This document shows positions 20,312 to 33,607 of a stretch of 35,110 bases of DNA, piece after piece. Below the pieces are notes generated by a model that made no database searches, had not been told where the DNA came from, and saw only the letters and a list, made by a program, of their open reading frames with translations. Within the stretch, counting starts at the first letter, position 1, and the number at the start of each line of letters is the position of its first letter. The position numbers and the translations under genes were made by a program. The stretch lies in assembly GCA_019689655.1 (NCBI GenBank), contig JADGHC010000006.1, forward strand, positions 1 to 35,110. The letters run 5' to 3'. This stretch comes from Microbispora sp. (GTDB lineage Bacteria > Actinomycetota > Actinomycetes > Streptosporangiales > Streptosporangiaceae).

Positions 20312-21639
20312 GCACGCTCGACCCTCACGAGGAGACTGTGACCACCATCCTCATCAGGGGCGCCCGGATCCTCGGCGGCGCTCCCGGCGACATCCTGCTG
20401 CGCGACGGCGCCGTGGCCGAGGTCGGCGACCTGGCGGGCGCGAAGGCGGACCGGACGGTCGACGCCGACGGGCTGATCGCCCTGCCCGGCCTCGTCGACC
20501 TGCACACCCACCTGCGCGAGCCCGGCCGGGAGGACGCCGAGACCGTCGAGACCGGCACCCAGGCGGCGGCGCGCGGCGGCTACACCGCCGTCCACGCGAT
20601 GGCCAACACCTCTCCCGTCGCCGACACCGCCGGCGTGGTGGAGCAGGTCTGGCGGCTCGGCCGGGAGTACGGCCACTGCGACGTGCAGCCCGTCGGCGCG
20701 GTGACCTCCGGCCTGGAGGGCCGCCAGCTCGCCGAGCTCGGCGCGATGGCCGACTCCGCGGCCCGCGTGCGGGTCTTCTCCGACGACGGCAAGTGCGTGT
20801 CGGACGCGGTGCTGATGCGCCGGGCGCTGGAGTACGTCAAGGCGTTCGACGGCGTCATCGCCCAGCACGCCCAGGAGCCCAGGCTGACCGAGGGCGCCCA
20901 GCTCAACGAGGGCGAGGTGTCGGCCAGGCTCGGCCTCACCGGCTGGCCGGCGGTCGCCGAGGAGGCGATCATCGCGCGCGACTGCCTGCTCGCCGCGCAC
21001 GTCGGCTCCCGGCTGCACATCTGCCACGTCTCCACCGCCGGCTCTGTCGAGATCATCCGCTGGGCCAAGTCGAAGGGCTGGGACGTGACCGCCGAGGTCA
21101 CCCCGCACCACCTGCTGCTGACCGACTCCTGCGCGGAGCGCTCGCCGCTCGGCCCGTACAACCCGATCTACAAGGTGAACCCGCCGCTGCGCACCGCCGA
21201 GGACGTGCGGGCGCTGCGCGAGGCGCTGGCCGACGGCACGATCGACTGCGTGGCCACCGACCACGCGCCCCACCCGGTCGAGGACAAGGAGACCGAGTGG
21301 GCGGCCGCCGCCATGGGCATGATCGGGCTGGAGACGGCCCTGTCCGTGGTCCAGGAGGCCATGGTCGAGACCGGGCTGCTCGACTGGGCCGGCGTCGCCG
21401 ACCGCATGTCCGTACGGCCGGCCAGGATCGGCCGCCTGGCGGGGCACGGACGCCTCATCGAGCCCGGCGCCCCCGCGAACATCACGCTGTACGACCCGTC
21501 GGTCCGGCAGCCCGTGGACCCGGCCGCGATGGCGTCCAAGAGCCGCAACACCCCCTACGAGGGGATGACCCTGCCCGGTCGCGTCGTCGCCACGTTCCTG
21601 CGCGGTCGCCCCACCGTTCTCGAAGGGAAGCTCGTATGA
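20308..21639 (+). CDS. pyrC: Dihydroorotase (GTG at 20338 is an alternative start)
   Basis: [73 protein letters not shown]. Confidence 0.96.
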   Translation: MSTLDPHEETVTTILIRGARILGGAPGDILLRDGAVAEVGDLAGAKADRTVDADGLIALPGLVDLHTHLREPGREDAETVETGTQAAARGGYTAVHAMANTSPVADTAGVVEQVWRLGREYGHCDVQPVGAVTSGLEGRQLAELGAMADSAARVRVFSDDGKCVSDAVLMRRALEYVKAFDGVIAQHAQEPRLTEGAQLNEGEVSARLGLTGWPAVAEEAIIARDCLLAAHVGSRLHICHVSTAGSVEIIRWAKSKGWDVTAEVTPHHLLLTDSCAERSPLGPYNPIYKVNPPLRTAEDVRALREALADGTIDCVATDHAPHPVEDKETEWAAAAMGMIGLETALSVVQEAMVETGLLDWAGVADRMSVRPARIGRLAGHGRLIEPGAPANITLYDPSVRQPVDPAAMASKSRNTPYEGMTLPGRVVATFLRGRPTVLEGKLV

Positions 21640-22743
21640 CAGCCCTGCTCGTGCTCGAGGACGGACGCGTCTTCGAGGGAAGGCCGTACGGCGCCGTGGG
21701 CGAGACGTTCGGCGAGATGGTCTTCAACACCGGCATGACCGGCTACCAGGAGACGCTGACCGACCCCTCCTACCACCGCCAGATCGTGGCGATGACCGCC
21801 CCGCACATCGGCAACACCGGGGTCAACGACGAGGACCCGGAGTCCCGCAAGGTGTGGGTGGCGGGCTACGTGGTGCGCGAGCCGTCGCGGATGCCGTCGA
21901 ACTGGCGCTCCCGCGGGAGTCTCGACGACTACCTGCGCGACCAGGGCGTCGTCGGCATCGCGATGCCCGGCACCCGGGCCCTCACCCGCCACCTGCGCGA
22001 GCGCGGCGCGATGCGCGCGGGCGTCTTCAGCGAGGGCGGCGACGTCGACGAGCTCGTCGAGCGGGTGCGGCGCTCGCCCGGCATGGAGGGCGCCGACCTG
22101 GCCAGGGAGGTCAGCACGCCCGAGCCGTACGTCGTGCCGGCGCGCGGGCGCAAGCGCTTCACCGTCGCCGCGGTCGACCTCGGCATCAAGGCCATGACCC
22201 CCCGGCGCATGTCCGAGCGGGGCTGCGAGGTGCACGTGCTGCCCGCGACCGCCACGGCGGCCGACATCCTCGCCCTCGACCCCGACGGCGTGTTCTTCTC
22301 CAACGGCCCCGGCGACCCCGCCGCCGCCGGGTACGCGGTCGAGTCCCTGCGCGAGGTGCTGGACGCGGGCGTGCCGTTCTTCGGCATCTGCTTCGGCAAC
22401 CAGATCCTCGGCCGGGCGCTGGGCCTGGGCACCTACAAGCTGCGCTACGGCCACCGCGGGGTGAACCAGCCGGTGCGCGACCGAAGGACCGGCAAGGTCG
22501 AGATCTCCGCGCACAACCACGGCTTCGCCGTACGGGCGCCGCTGGACGGCCCCTTCGAGACGCCGTACGGCGCGGCGGAGGTCAGCCACGTCAACCTCAA
22601 CGACGACTGCGTGGAGGGGCTGCGCCTGCTGGAGCGCCCCGCGTTCAGCGTGCAGTACCACCCCGAGGCGGCCGCGGGCCCGCACGACGCCGCATACCTG
22701 TTCGACGAGTTCTGCGAGCTGATGGACAAGAAGGGGGCCAAGG

Positions 22744-22751
<8 letters not shown>
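21636..22751 (+). CDS. carA: Carbamoyl-phosphate synthase small subunit
   Basis: [42 protein letters not shown]; glutaminase [35 protein letters not shown]. Confidence 0.97.
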
Positions 22752-26022
<3,271 letters not shown>

Positions 26023-26141
26023 CTCGGGACGCGAAAGGGCGCGCCGGCGATCCCGGGCGAGGGGAGCCGGCCCCGAGCGACGAGGTGTGGGCGCCCGCAG
26101 CCGCGTGCGCGGGGCGGGCGTCATGAGCAGGGAGGAAGGGA

Positions 26142-26999
26142 GTGGCCGGCAGTCCGGTTCAGGTCACGGGCACGGTGCTGACGACGCGCCGCGTGGACGC
26201 CTACCATGCGCTCACCGTCGTCGCGCCGGGCATCGCCGACCGGTTCCGGCCCGGTCACTTCGTCACGGTCGCGGTCGGGGGCCGCAACTCCTCGATGCTC
26301 ACCCGGCGGGCCTTCACGATCCACGACGTGAAGCCGGACTACGGTGGCACGGTGGAGCTCGTCTTCGCCGTACGCGGCCCTGGGACGGCCTGGCTCGCCG
26401 ACCTGCGGGCGCGCGACACGCTCGACATGGTCGGCCCGCTCGGCCGTCCCTTCCCCCTGCCCCGCGACCCCTGCACCTGCGTACTGGTCGGCGACGAGCA
26501 CGGCGCGGCGCCGCTGTTCGCCCTGGGGGACGCGCTGCAGCAGCGGGGCTGCCGCATCGACTTCGTGCTGGGGGCGTCGTCGGCCGACCGGGTCTTCGGC
26601 GCGCTGCGGGCCCGCAGGATGGGCGAGACGACCACGCTGACGACGGAGGACGGCTCGCTGGGCATGCGCGGCACGGTGACCGACGTGCTGCCCGGCGTGA
26701 TCGCCGACGCGCGGGCCGACGTGGTCTACGCGTGCGGCCCGATGGAGACGCTGCGCGGCGTCACGGCCGTCGCCGTCGAGTTCGACATCCCCGTGCAGGT
26801 GGCCGTGGAGGAGTCCATGGCCTGCGGCATCGGCGTCTGCATGACGTGCGTCGTGCCGGTCATCGGCGACGACGGCGTGACCCGCATGGTCCGGGCCTGC
26901 ACCGAGGGGCCGGTCTTCCGGGGGGAGCGGGTGCGGTTCGACGACGTCGGCACCATCCCGTTCGACGCGCTCGGCGCGCCGGGCGGACGACATGCCTGA
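26142..26999 (+). CDS. pyrK: Dihydroorotate dehydrogenase electron-transfer subunit
   Basis: FPGH-like FRPGHFVTV, RRAFTIHD, VYACGPMETLRGV, and 2Fe-2S motif ESMACGIGVCMTCVVPV...RACTEGPVF. Confidence 0.93.
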   Translation: MAGSPVQVTGTVLTTRRVDAYHALTVVAPGIADRFRPGHFVTVAVGGRNSSMLTRRAFTIHDVKPDYGGTVELVFAVRGPGTAWLADLRARDTLDMVGPLGRPFPLPRDPCTCVLVGDEHGAAPLFALGDALQQRGCRIDFVLGASSADRVFGALRARRMGETTTLTTEDGSLGMRGTVTDVLPGVIADARADVVYACGPMETLRGVTAVAVEFDIPVQVAVEESMACGIGVCMTCVVPVIGDDGVTRMVRACTEGPVFRGERVRFDDVGTIPFDALGAPGGRHA

Positions 27000-27017
27000 G
27001 CCGGGGTGGGGGGACCG

Positions 27018-27992
27018 GTGACCGCCGACCTCCGGACCTATCTTGCGCACGTCGAGCTGCCCAACCCGGTGCTGACCGCGTCCGGCTGCGGCGGGACCGG
27101 CCGTGAGCTGGCCCAGTTCTCCGACGTCCACCGGCTGGGCGCGTTCGTCACCCGGTCGATCACCATGGCCCCCCGTGCGGGACGGCCGACGCCGCGGATG
27201 GCGGAGACCCCCTCCGGGCTGCTGAACGCCGTGGGCCTGCAGGGCCCGGGCGTCGAGGCGTTCCTGGAGCGCGAGCTGCCCTGGCTGGCCGAGCGCGGGG
27301 CCCGCACCGTGGTGTCGATCGGCGGCGGCACCGTCGCCGAGTACACGGCGCTGGCGCGGCGCCTGGCGGGCGCCGAAGGCATCACCGCCGTGGAGATCAA
27401 CCTGTCCTGCCCGAACGTCGAGGACCGCGGCAGGGTGTTCGCCCGCGACGGGTCCGCCGCGGCGGAGGTCGTGGCCTCGGTGCGCGCGGCCACGCCGTAC
27501 GAGGTGCCGGTGATCGCCAAGCTCTCCCCGGACGTGGCGGACATCGTGGCGGTCGCGCGGGCGTGCGTGGACGGCGGCGCCGACGCCCTCGCGATGATCA
27601 ACACACCGGTCGGGATGAGCATCGACGTGGACACGATGCGCCCCGCGCTCGCGGCCGGCACCGGCGGCCTGTCCGGCCCCGCCATACGGCCCCTGGCGGT
27701 GCGCTGCGTGTGGCAGGTCCACGCGGCGCTGCCCGGCGTGCCGATCGTGGGCATGGGCGGCGTGACGACCGGCAGGGACGCCCTCGAGCTCGTCCTGGCG
27801 GGCGCCTGCGCCGTCGCGGTGGGCACGGCGCTGTTCCACGACCCCTACGCGTGCCCGCGCGTCCTGCGGGAGCTTGAGGAGCTTCTGGAGGAGCGCGGGT
27901 TCGACCGGCTCGCCGACGCCGTGGGCCTGGCCCACCGGCCGGCGGGCGCGCAACCACTGTCGCGATCAGATCTCGAGGAGAGTTCGCTTTGA
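27018..27992 (+). CDS. pyrD: Dihydroorotate dehydrogenase, class 1B catalytic subunit
   Basis: ELPNPVLTASGCGGTGRELAQ, TPSGLLNAVGLQGPGVEAFL, EINLSCPNVEDRG, AKLSPDVADIV, PIVGMGGVTTGRDALELVLAGACAVAVGTA. GTG start at 27018 inferred. Confidence 0.95.
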   Translation: MTADLRTYLAHVELPNPVLTASGCGGTGRELAQFSDVHRLGAFVTRSITMAPRAGRPTPRMAETPSGLLNAVGLQGPGVEAFLERELPWLAERGARTVVSIGGGTVAEYTALARRLAGAEGITAVEINLSCPNVEDRGRVFARDGSAAAEVVASVRAATPYEVPVIAKLSPDVADIVAVARACVDGGADALAMINTPVGMSIDVDTMRPALAAGTGGLSGPAIRPLAVRCVWQVHAALPGVPIVGMGGVTTGRDALELVLAGACAVAVGTALFHDPYACPRVLRELEELLEERGFDRLADAVGLAHRPAGAQPLSRSDLEESSL

Positions 27993-28702
27993 CCACGCCC
28001 GCTCCCATCGCCGTCGCCCTGGACGCGCCCGACCTGGAGACCGCGGCCCGCTGGGCCGGCCTGGTCACCCCGCACGTCTCCACGGTGAAGGTGGGACTGG
28101 AGCTCTACCTGCGGTACGGGCCCGACGTGATCGCCTCCGTGCGCGGCGCGAGCGGGGTGCAGATCTTCCTGGACCTCAAGCTCCACGACATCCCGAACAC
28201 CGTCGGCGCCGCCGCCCGCGCGGTCGCCCGGCTCAAGCCGACGTACCTCACCGTGCACGCCGCGGGCGGGCACGCGATGGTCAAGGCGGCCGTCGAGGCG
28301 GCCCCCAACACGCAGATCGCGGCCGTGACGCTCCTGACGTCGCTCTCCGAGGCCGATCTCGGCGAGATCGGTATCCAGGGACCCCCGGAGGACGTCGTGC
28401 GCCGTATGGCCGCCGTGGCCGTCTCGGCGGGCGCCCAGGCGCTGGTCTGCTCGCCCCGCGAGGTCGCCGCCGTACGCACGGAGGTCGGCCCGGATGTGAC
28501 GCTCATCACGCCCGGGGTGCGGCCCGCCGGCGCCGACACCCAGGACCAGGCGCGGGTGGCCACTCCCGAGGAGGCGATCGCCCGGGGGGCCGACCTCCTC
28601 GTGATCGGACGGCCCATCACCGGGGCGCCCGACCCCGGTGCGGCGGCCGCCGGAATCGCCGCCGCGCTGCGCCGCGTGAGCCCCGGGGCGAGCGCCGGCT
28701 GA
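27989..28702 (+). CDS. pyrF: Orotidine-5'-phosphate decarboxylase
   Basis: IAVALDAPDLETAARWA, FLDLKLHDIPNTVG, TLITPGVRPAGADTQDQARVATPEEAIARGADLLVIGRPIT. Confidence 0.95.
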   Translation: MTTPAPIAVALDAPDLETAARWAGLVTPHVSTVKVGLELYLRYGPDVIASVRGASGVQIFLDLKLHDIPNTVGAAARAVARLKPTYLTVHAAGGHAMVKAAVEAAPNTQIAAVTLLTSLSEADLGEIGIQGPPEDVVRRMAAVAVSAGAQALVCSPREVAAVRTEVGPDVTLITPGVRPAGADTQDQARVATPEEAIARGADLLVIGRPITGAPDPGAAAAGIAAALRRVSPGASAG

Positions 28703-28975
28703 GCCCCCGGCGGGGTCCCCGGCGGGGTCCCCGGGCGAGCGCCGGATGCGCCCGTGAGCGGGCGAGGAGCGGCTTCGGGATCGTCACCTTGCGTCATCCC
28801 GCTCCGGGCCTGCTGAGGCGGTTTCGATATACGAAGAGTGACTTTTCCAATACCAAAAGTAGTAAAATCTATTTTGTGGTCCGCGAAACCCCGCTTGACG
28901 TTGCCGTTACGGCCAAGACCAGCTAGTTTCCCCTCCCGTCCGAGTACATCGACAAGAAATTTGAGGTGACCCGGC

Positions 28976-29299
28976 GTGGCTCTTCCTCCCCTGACCCCCG
29001 AGCAGCGCGCCGCAGCTCTTGAGAAGGCTGCCAAGGCACGCAAGGAGCGTGCCGAGGTCAAGAACCGGCTCAAGCACGGCGCGGTTTCTCTGGCTGAGGT
29101 GCTGAAGGATGGGCAGACCGACGACGTCATCGGCAAGATGAAGGTCTCGGCTCTGCTGGAGTCGCTCCCTGGCGTCGGCAAGGTCCGCGCCAAGCAGCTC
29201 ATGGAGCGCCTTGGTATCGCCGAATCCCGTCGCGTGCGGGGTCTCGGCGCCAACCAGCGCGCCTCCTTGGAGCGCGAGTTCGGCGGCGCTGAGAGCTGA
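28976..29299 (+). CDS. mihF: Actinobacterial integration host factor
   Basis: [43 protein letters not shown]...[48 protein letters not shown]; located between pyrF and gmk as is typical. Confidence 0.96.
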   Translation: MALPPLTPEQRAAALEKAAKARKERAEVKNRLKHGAVSLAEVLKDGQTDDVIGKMKVSALLESLPGVGKVRAKQLMERLGIAESRRVRGLGANQRASLEREFGGAES

Positions 29300-29336
29300 T
29301 CTCGGCGACGTACGAGCGAGTTCACGGGGGTACGGA

Positions 29337-29981
29337 GTGACCGACATGTCCCGGTCCGCTGGAGATCGGGCCCGAGAGGCAGCCGCGACCAGCGCGTCCC
29401 GGACACGCGGCGGTGACTCCATGCCTCTCCCGCGCCTGACGGTCCTGTCCGGTCCGTCGGGTGTGGGGAAGTCCACGGTCGTCGCCGAGCTCCGGCGGTC
29501 CCACCCCGAGGTGTGGCTGTCGGTCTCGGTGACTACCCGCAAGCCCCGTCCGGGGGAGCGGCACGGCGTGGAGTACTTCTTCGCCGACGACGACGAGTTC
29601 GACGAGCTCGTCGCCTCCGGCGAGCTTCTGGAGTGGGCAGAGTTCGCCGGCAACCGGTACGGCACGCCCAGGCGGCCGGTGCTGGAGAAGCTGGCCGCCG
29701 GGGTCCCCACGCTGCTGGAGATCGACCTGCAGGGTGCCAGGCAGGTACGCAGGACGATGCCCGAGGCCCTGCTCGTGTTCCTGGCCCCGCCGAGCTGGGA
29801 GGAGCTGGAGCGGCGGCTGCGCGGCCGCGGCACCGAGCCTCCCGACGTGATCGCCCGGCGGCTGGAGGCGGCCCGTGTCGAGCTGGCGGCGGAGAAGGAG
29901 TTCGACGTCACAATCGTCAACACGTCCGTCAAGGACGTGTGCCACCGGCTGATAACCTTGATGGGAAACTCACCTAGGTAG
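29337..29981 (+). CDS. gmk: Guanylate kinase (start uncertain; 29421 also possible)
   Basis: [21 protein letters not shown]-loop; [68 protein letters not shown]. Confidence 0.95.
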   Translation: MTDMSRSAGDRAREAAATSASRTRGGDSMPLPRLTVLSGPSGVGKSTVVAELRRSHPEVWLSVSVTTRKPRPGERHGVEYFFADDDEFDELVASGELLEWAEFAGNRYGTPRRPVLEKLAAGVPTLLEIDLQGARQVRRTMPEALLVFLAPPSWEELERRLRGRGTEPPDVIARRLEAARVELAAEKEFDVTIVNTSVKDVCHRLITLMGNSPR

Positions 29982-29994
29982 GGGAATCACTGAC

Positions 29995-30258
29995 GTGGCA
30001 AGCAGCTCCGCCTACGCGGAAGGCATCACCAACCCGCCCATCGACACGCTTCTCGACATCGTCGACAGCAAGTACAGCCTCGTGATCATGGGCGCGAAGC
30101 GGGCGCGCCAGATCAACGCCTACTACTCGCAGCTCGGCGAGGGCCTGCTGGAGTACGTGGGGCCCCTCGTGGAGACCCACGCCCAGGAGAAGCCGCTGTC
30201 CATCGCCCTGCGCGAGGTCGCCGAGGGCCTGCTCACCGCCGAGCCCATCGAGAGCTGA
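29995..30258 (+). CDS. rpoZ: RNA polymerase omega subunit
   Basis: [71 protein letters not shown]. Confidence 0.96.
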   Translation: MASSSAYAEGITNPPIDTLLDIVDSKYSLVIMGAKRARQINAYYSQLGEGLLEYVGPLVETHAQEKPLSIALREVAEGLLTAEPIES

Positions 30259-30408
30259 GCGGACACCCGGTGAAGCCGGAGGGGCCGTGCCGCCGGTCCG
30301 GCCGGCCGGTGAGCGGCCCCGGGCGGCCCGGGAGGTTCTCCGGCACGCCCGCGGCGCGGACCGGCGTATGTGAGCGCCCCGATGGCGAGCGGGAAACACG
30401 GTGAGTCG

Positions 30409-31641
30409 ATGACGTCTGTCGTGCTGGGCGTGAGCGCCGGCATCGCGGTCTACAAGTCCTGCGAGCTGCTGCGCCTGTTCACCGAGTCGGGACACGACGT
30501 GCGTGTCGTGCCGACCCGGGACGCCTTGCGGTTCGTGGGCGAGCCGACCTGGGCGGCGCTGTCGGGCAACCCGGTGACCACCGAGGTCTGGCAGTCGGTG
30601 CACGAGGTGCCGCACGTGCGCATCGGGAAGGCCGCCGATCTTGTGGTCGTCGCCCCGGCGACGGCGGACGTGCTGGCCCGGGCCGCGCACGGCATCGCCG
30701 ACGACCTGCTCACCAACACCCTGCTCACGGCGCGCTGCCCGGTGGTGTTCGCGCCCGCCATGCACACCGAGATGTGGGAGCACCCCGCCACGCGGGCAAA
30801 TGTGGCGACGTTGCGCGAGCGCGGCGCGATCGTGATCGAGCCCGCCGTCGGCAGGCTCACCGGCGCGGACTCCGGCCCGGGGCGGCTGCCCGACCCCGCC
30901 GAGATCTTCGAGGTGTGCCGGCGGGTGCTGACGGGCCGGCGCGAGGACCTTGCGGGGCGGCACGTCGTCGTCTCCGCCGGCGGCACCCGTGAGGCGATCG
31001 ACCCGGTGCGCTTCATCGGCAACCGCTCCTCCGGGTTGCAGGGATACGCCCTCGCCCGTACGGCCGTGGCCAGGGGCGCGGAGGTCACGCTCGTGGCGGC
31101 GAACGTGACGCTGCCCGATCCCGCGGGCGCGAAGATCGTACGGGTGGAGTCGGCGCGGCAGATGCGGGACGCGGTCCTGGCGGCGGCCGAGCACGCCGAC
31201 GCGGTCGTGATGGCCGCCGCGGTCGCGGACTTCCGGCCGGTCCGGCAGAGCGACACCAAAATCAAGAAGTCGTCCGCCGAGCCCGACCCGATCCACCTGG
31301 TGAAGAACCCGGACATCCTCGCCGAGCTGGGGGAGATCCGCCGGGCCCGGCGGGAGGCGTACGCGCATGACGCGGAGCGGCCGGGCGGGCCGTACCCCCG
31401 GGTGATCGTGGGCTTCGCGGCGGAGACCGACGACGTGCTGGCCAACGGCCGGGCCAAGCTGGAGCGCAAGGGCTGCGACCTGCTCGTGGTGAACCAGGTC
31501 GGCGAGCACCTGGCGTTCGGCACCCCGGACAACGCGGCCGTCGTCCTCACGGCGGAGGGCGGCTCCGTGGAGATTCCGAGGGGTCCCAAAGAGGATCTCG
31601 CGGACGTAGTGTGGGATTTGGTGGCGCAGCGTCTCGCCTGA
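30409..31641 (+). CDS. coaBC: Phosphopantothenoylcysteine decarboxylase / phosphopantothenate-cysteine ligase (alternative upstream starts exist)
   Basis: VVLGVSAGIAVYKSCELLRLFTESGHDVRVV, HVRIGKAADLVVVAPATADVLA, FAPAMHTEMWEHPA, VVVSAGGTREAIDPVRFIGNRSSGLQGYALA. Confidence 0.95.
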   Translation: MTSVVLGVSAGIAVYKSCELLRLFTESGHDVRVVPTRDALRFVGEPTWAALSGNPVTTEVWQSVHEVPHVRIGKAADLVVVAPATADVLARAAHGIADDLLTNTLLTARCPVVFAPAMHTEMWEHPATRANVATLRERGAIVIEPAVGRLTGADSGPGRLPDPAEIFEVCRRVLTGRREDLAGRHVVVSAGGTREAIDPVRFIGNRSSGLQGYALARTAVARGAEVTLVAANVTLPDPAGAKIVRVESARQMRDAVLAAAEHADAVVMAAAVADFRPVRQSDTKIKKSSAEPDPIHLVKNPDILAELGEIRRARREAYAHDAERPGGPYPRVIVGFAAETDDVLANGRAKLERKGCDLLVVNQVGEHLAFGTPDNAAVVLTAEGGSVEIPRGPKEDLADVVWDLVAQRLA

Positions 31642-31711
31642 CCTCCGCGTGGTGCCCCGGCGCGGCGCCCGCCCCGCCCCCTGCAGGTCGTGCGTCGAGG
31701 GAGCGATCGCC

Positions 31712-32080
31712 ATGCCGGTGTCCGCCGCGATAAGGGAGCGCTGCCGGGCGATGCTCGGCCCCGGCGAGGACATCCGCTACGTGTTCCCGGCGGTGGCCCT
31801 GCCGCCGCACACCATGAGCCGTTTCCTCGTCGTCGTGACGGACCGTTCCGTCACCGTGCTGTCCACCACGATATTCGGCAGGGACGAGCCGTCCGGGGTG
31901 TGGGCGCGCTATCCCCGCCGCACCCGCCTCGGTCCCGTCGAGTCCGGCGTGGGCCCCCGCATCGAACTCGGCGGCATGACCCTGAAGGTCGACGGCGAGT
32001 ACGCCGCGGTGGTGGCGGCGGCGGACGCGGAGGCCTTCTCGCCCGGCGACCTGCCCAGAGATCCATTGCCCGACCTCTGA
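31712..32080 (+). CDS. Small conserved hypothetical, possibly bacterial PH-like fold
   Basis: 122-aa ORF with plausible upstream [64 protein letters not shown] has the beta-rich pattern of short PH-like proteins. Fold assignment is tentative. Confidence 0.6.
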   Translation: MPVSAAIRERCRAMLGPGEDIRYVFPAVALPPHTMSRFLVVVTDRSVTVLSTTIFGRDEPSGVWARYPRRTRLGPVESGVGPRIELGGMTLKVDGEYAAVVAAADAEAFSPGDLPRDPLPDL

Positions 32081-32190
32081 TGAGTTGTCGGGAAATGGGA
32101 GAACCTCCTTATGGAAGGCCCGATTTTGTGACCGGAACCCGGATGACTTCGCCGCCGCGCAGCGCCTGAGGCTAGACTCGCGTGAGCATC

Positions 32191-32231
32191 GAGTGGCCGC
32201 CGGTGGAGCTCGGCTCCGCCGGCGGTCGCTC
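32191..32231 (+). promoter_or_regulatory. Strong hairpin in the metK 5' leader
   Basis: GAGTGGCCGCCGGTGGAGC-tcg-GCTCCGCCGGCGGTCGCTC: 19 consecutive pairs (including three G-U) around a 3-nt loop, 36 bp upstream of the metK start. Confidence 0.7.
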
Positions 32232-32267
32232 ATGGACGTCAGCAGCCGCTGCATGAGGAGCCCTGAG

Positions 32268-33455
32268 TTGTCCCGTCGCCTGTTCACCTCCGAGTCGGTC
32301 ACCGAGGGCCACCCGGACAAGATCGCCGACCAGATCAGTGATGCGATTCTCGACGCCATGCTCAAGGACGACCCCAAGAGCCGGGTCGCCGTCGAGACGC
32401 TGATCACTACTGGCCAGGTCCACGTCGCCGGCGAGGTGACGACGGAGACCTACGTCGACATCCCCGCCCTGATCCGCGAGAAGATCCTCGAGATCGGGTA
32501 CGACGCCTCGCACAAGGGCTTCGACGGCGCCTCCTGCGGCGTGTCGGTGTCCATCGGCGCGCAGTCCCCGGACATCGCCCAGGGTGTCGACGACGCCTAC
32601 GAGCACCGCGAGGGCGTGGCCGGCGACGAGCTCGACCGCCAGGGCGCCGGCGACCAGGGCCTGATGTTCGGCTACGCCTGCCGCGAGACCCCCGAGCTGA
32701 TGCCGCTGCCGATCCAGCTCGCGCACCGCATGGCCCAGCGCCTGGCGCAGGTCCGCAAGAACGGCACCATTCCCTACCTGCGCCCGGACGGCAAGACCCA
32801 GGTCACGATCGAGTACGACGGCGACCGCCCGGTCCGCCTCGACACCGTGGTCGTCTCCACCCAGCACGCCCCGGAGATCGACCTGAGGGAGATGCTGTCT
32901 CCCGACATCCGCGAGCACGTGGTCGAGCCGGTGCTGACCGACCTGGGGATCGAGACCGAGGGCTACCGCCTGCTGGTCAACCCGACCGGCCGCTTCGAGA
33001 TCGGCGGCCCGATGGGCGACGCCGGGCTCACCGGCCGCAAGATCATCATCGACACCTACGGTGGCATGGCCCGCCACGGCGGCGGCGCGTTCTCCGGCAA
33101 GGACCCGTCCAAGGTCGACCGCTCGGCCGCCTACGCCATGCGCTGGGTCGCCAAGAACGTCGTCGCGGCCGAGCTGGCCGACCGCTGCGAGGTCCAGGTG
33201 GCCTACGCCATCGGCAAGGCCCAGCCGGTCGGCCTGTTCGTCGAGACGTTCGGCACCGAGAAGGTGCCGGTGGACAAGATCCAGGACGCCGTGCTCGAGG
33301 TCTTCGACCTGCGGCCCGCCGCGATCATCCGCGACCTCGACCTGCTGCGCCCGATCTACTCCGAGACCGCGGTGTACGGCCACTTCGGCCGTGAGGGCTT
33401 CTCCTGGGAGTCCACCGACCGGTCCGACGCCCTGCGTAACGCCGTGGGCCTGTGA
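32268..33455 (+). CDS. metK: S-adenosylmethionine synthetase (TTG start preferred; ATG at 32253 or 32232 possible)
   Basis: [90 protein letters not shown]. Confidence 0.96.
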   Translation: MSRRLFTSESVTEGHPDKIADQISDAILDAMLKDDPKSRVAVETLITTGQVHVAGEVTTETYVDIPALIREKILEIGYDASHKGFDGASCGVSVSIGAQSPDIAQGVDDAYEHREGVAGDELDRQGAGDQGLMFGYACRETPELMPLPIQLAHRMAQRLAQVRKNGTIPYLRPDGKTQVTIEYDGDRPVRLDTVVVSTQHAPEIDLREMLSPDIREHVVEPVLTDLGIETEGYRLLVNPTGRFEIGGPMGDAGLTGRKIIIDTYGGMARHGGGAFSGKDPSKVDRSAAYAMRWVAKNVVAAELADRCEVQVAYAIGKAQPVGLFVETFGTEKVPVDKIQDAVLEVFDLRPAAIIRDLDLLRPIYSETAVYGHFGREGFSWESTDRSDALRNAVGL

Positions 33456-33607
33456 CCCGCGCCTGACGGCACGGCCGTCGTCGTCGCCGCCACGGCGCCC
33501 GGCCCGGCCGCCGGGTGCCGTCCGCCTGCGCCCGCCGCATACCGGGATATCCACATGCGGCGGGCGTACGTGTGATTGCGGCTCGCCGGGTCTGGTAGGA
33601 CGTAGAC

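Noticed and set aside
22379-22413. CarA glutaminase motif GICFGNQ instead of the E. coli GICLGHQ
   Set aside because: The catalytic Cys is present and this variant is, as far as I recall, normal for actinobacterial CarA.
26121-27953. 610-aa minus-strand ORF opposite pyrK/pyrD
   Set aside because: Antisense shadow; the pyrK and pyrD assignments are strong on the plus strand.
28703-28740. Short GC-rich repeat (ccccggcggggt) after pyrF
   Set aside because: Two to three copies of a simple GC-rich motif without U-tract or wider pattern; likely low-complexity intergenic sequence.
32172-32267. SAM riboswitch upstream of metK
   Set aside because: I could not find the conserved SAM-I or SAM-IV core (no k-turn/GGCAACC-like pattern); reported only as an unclassified hairpin.
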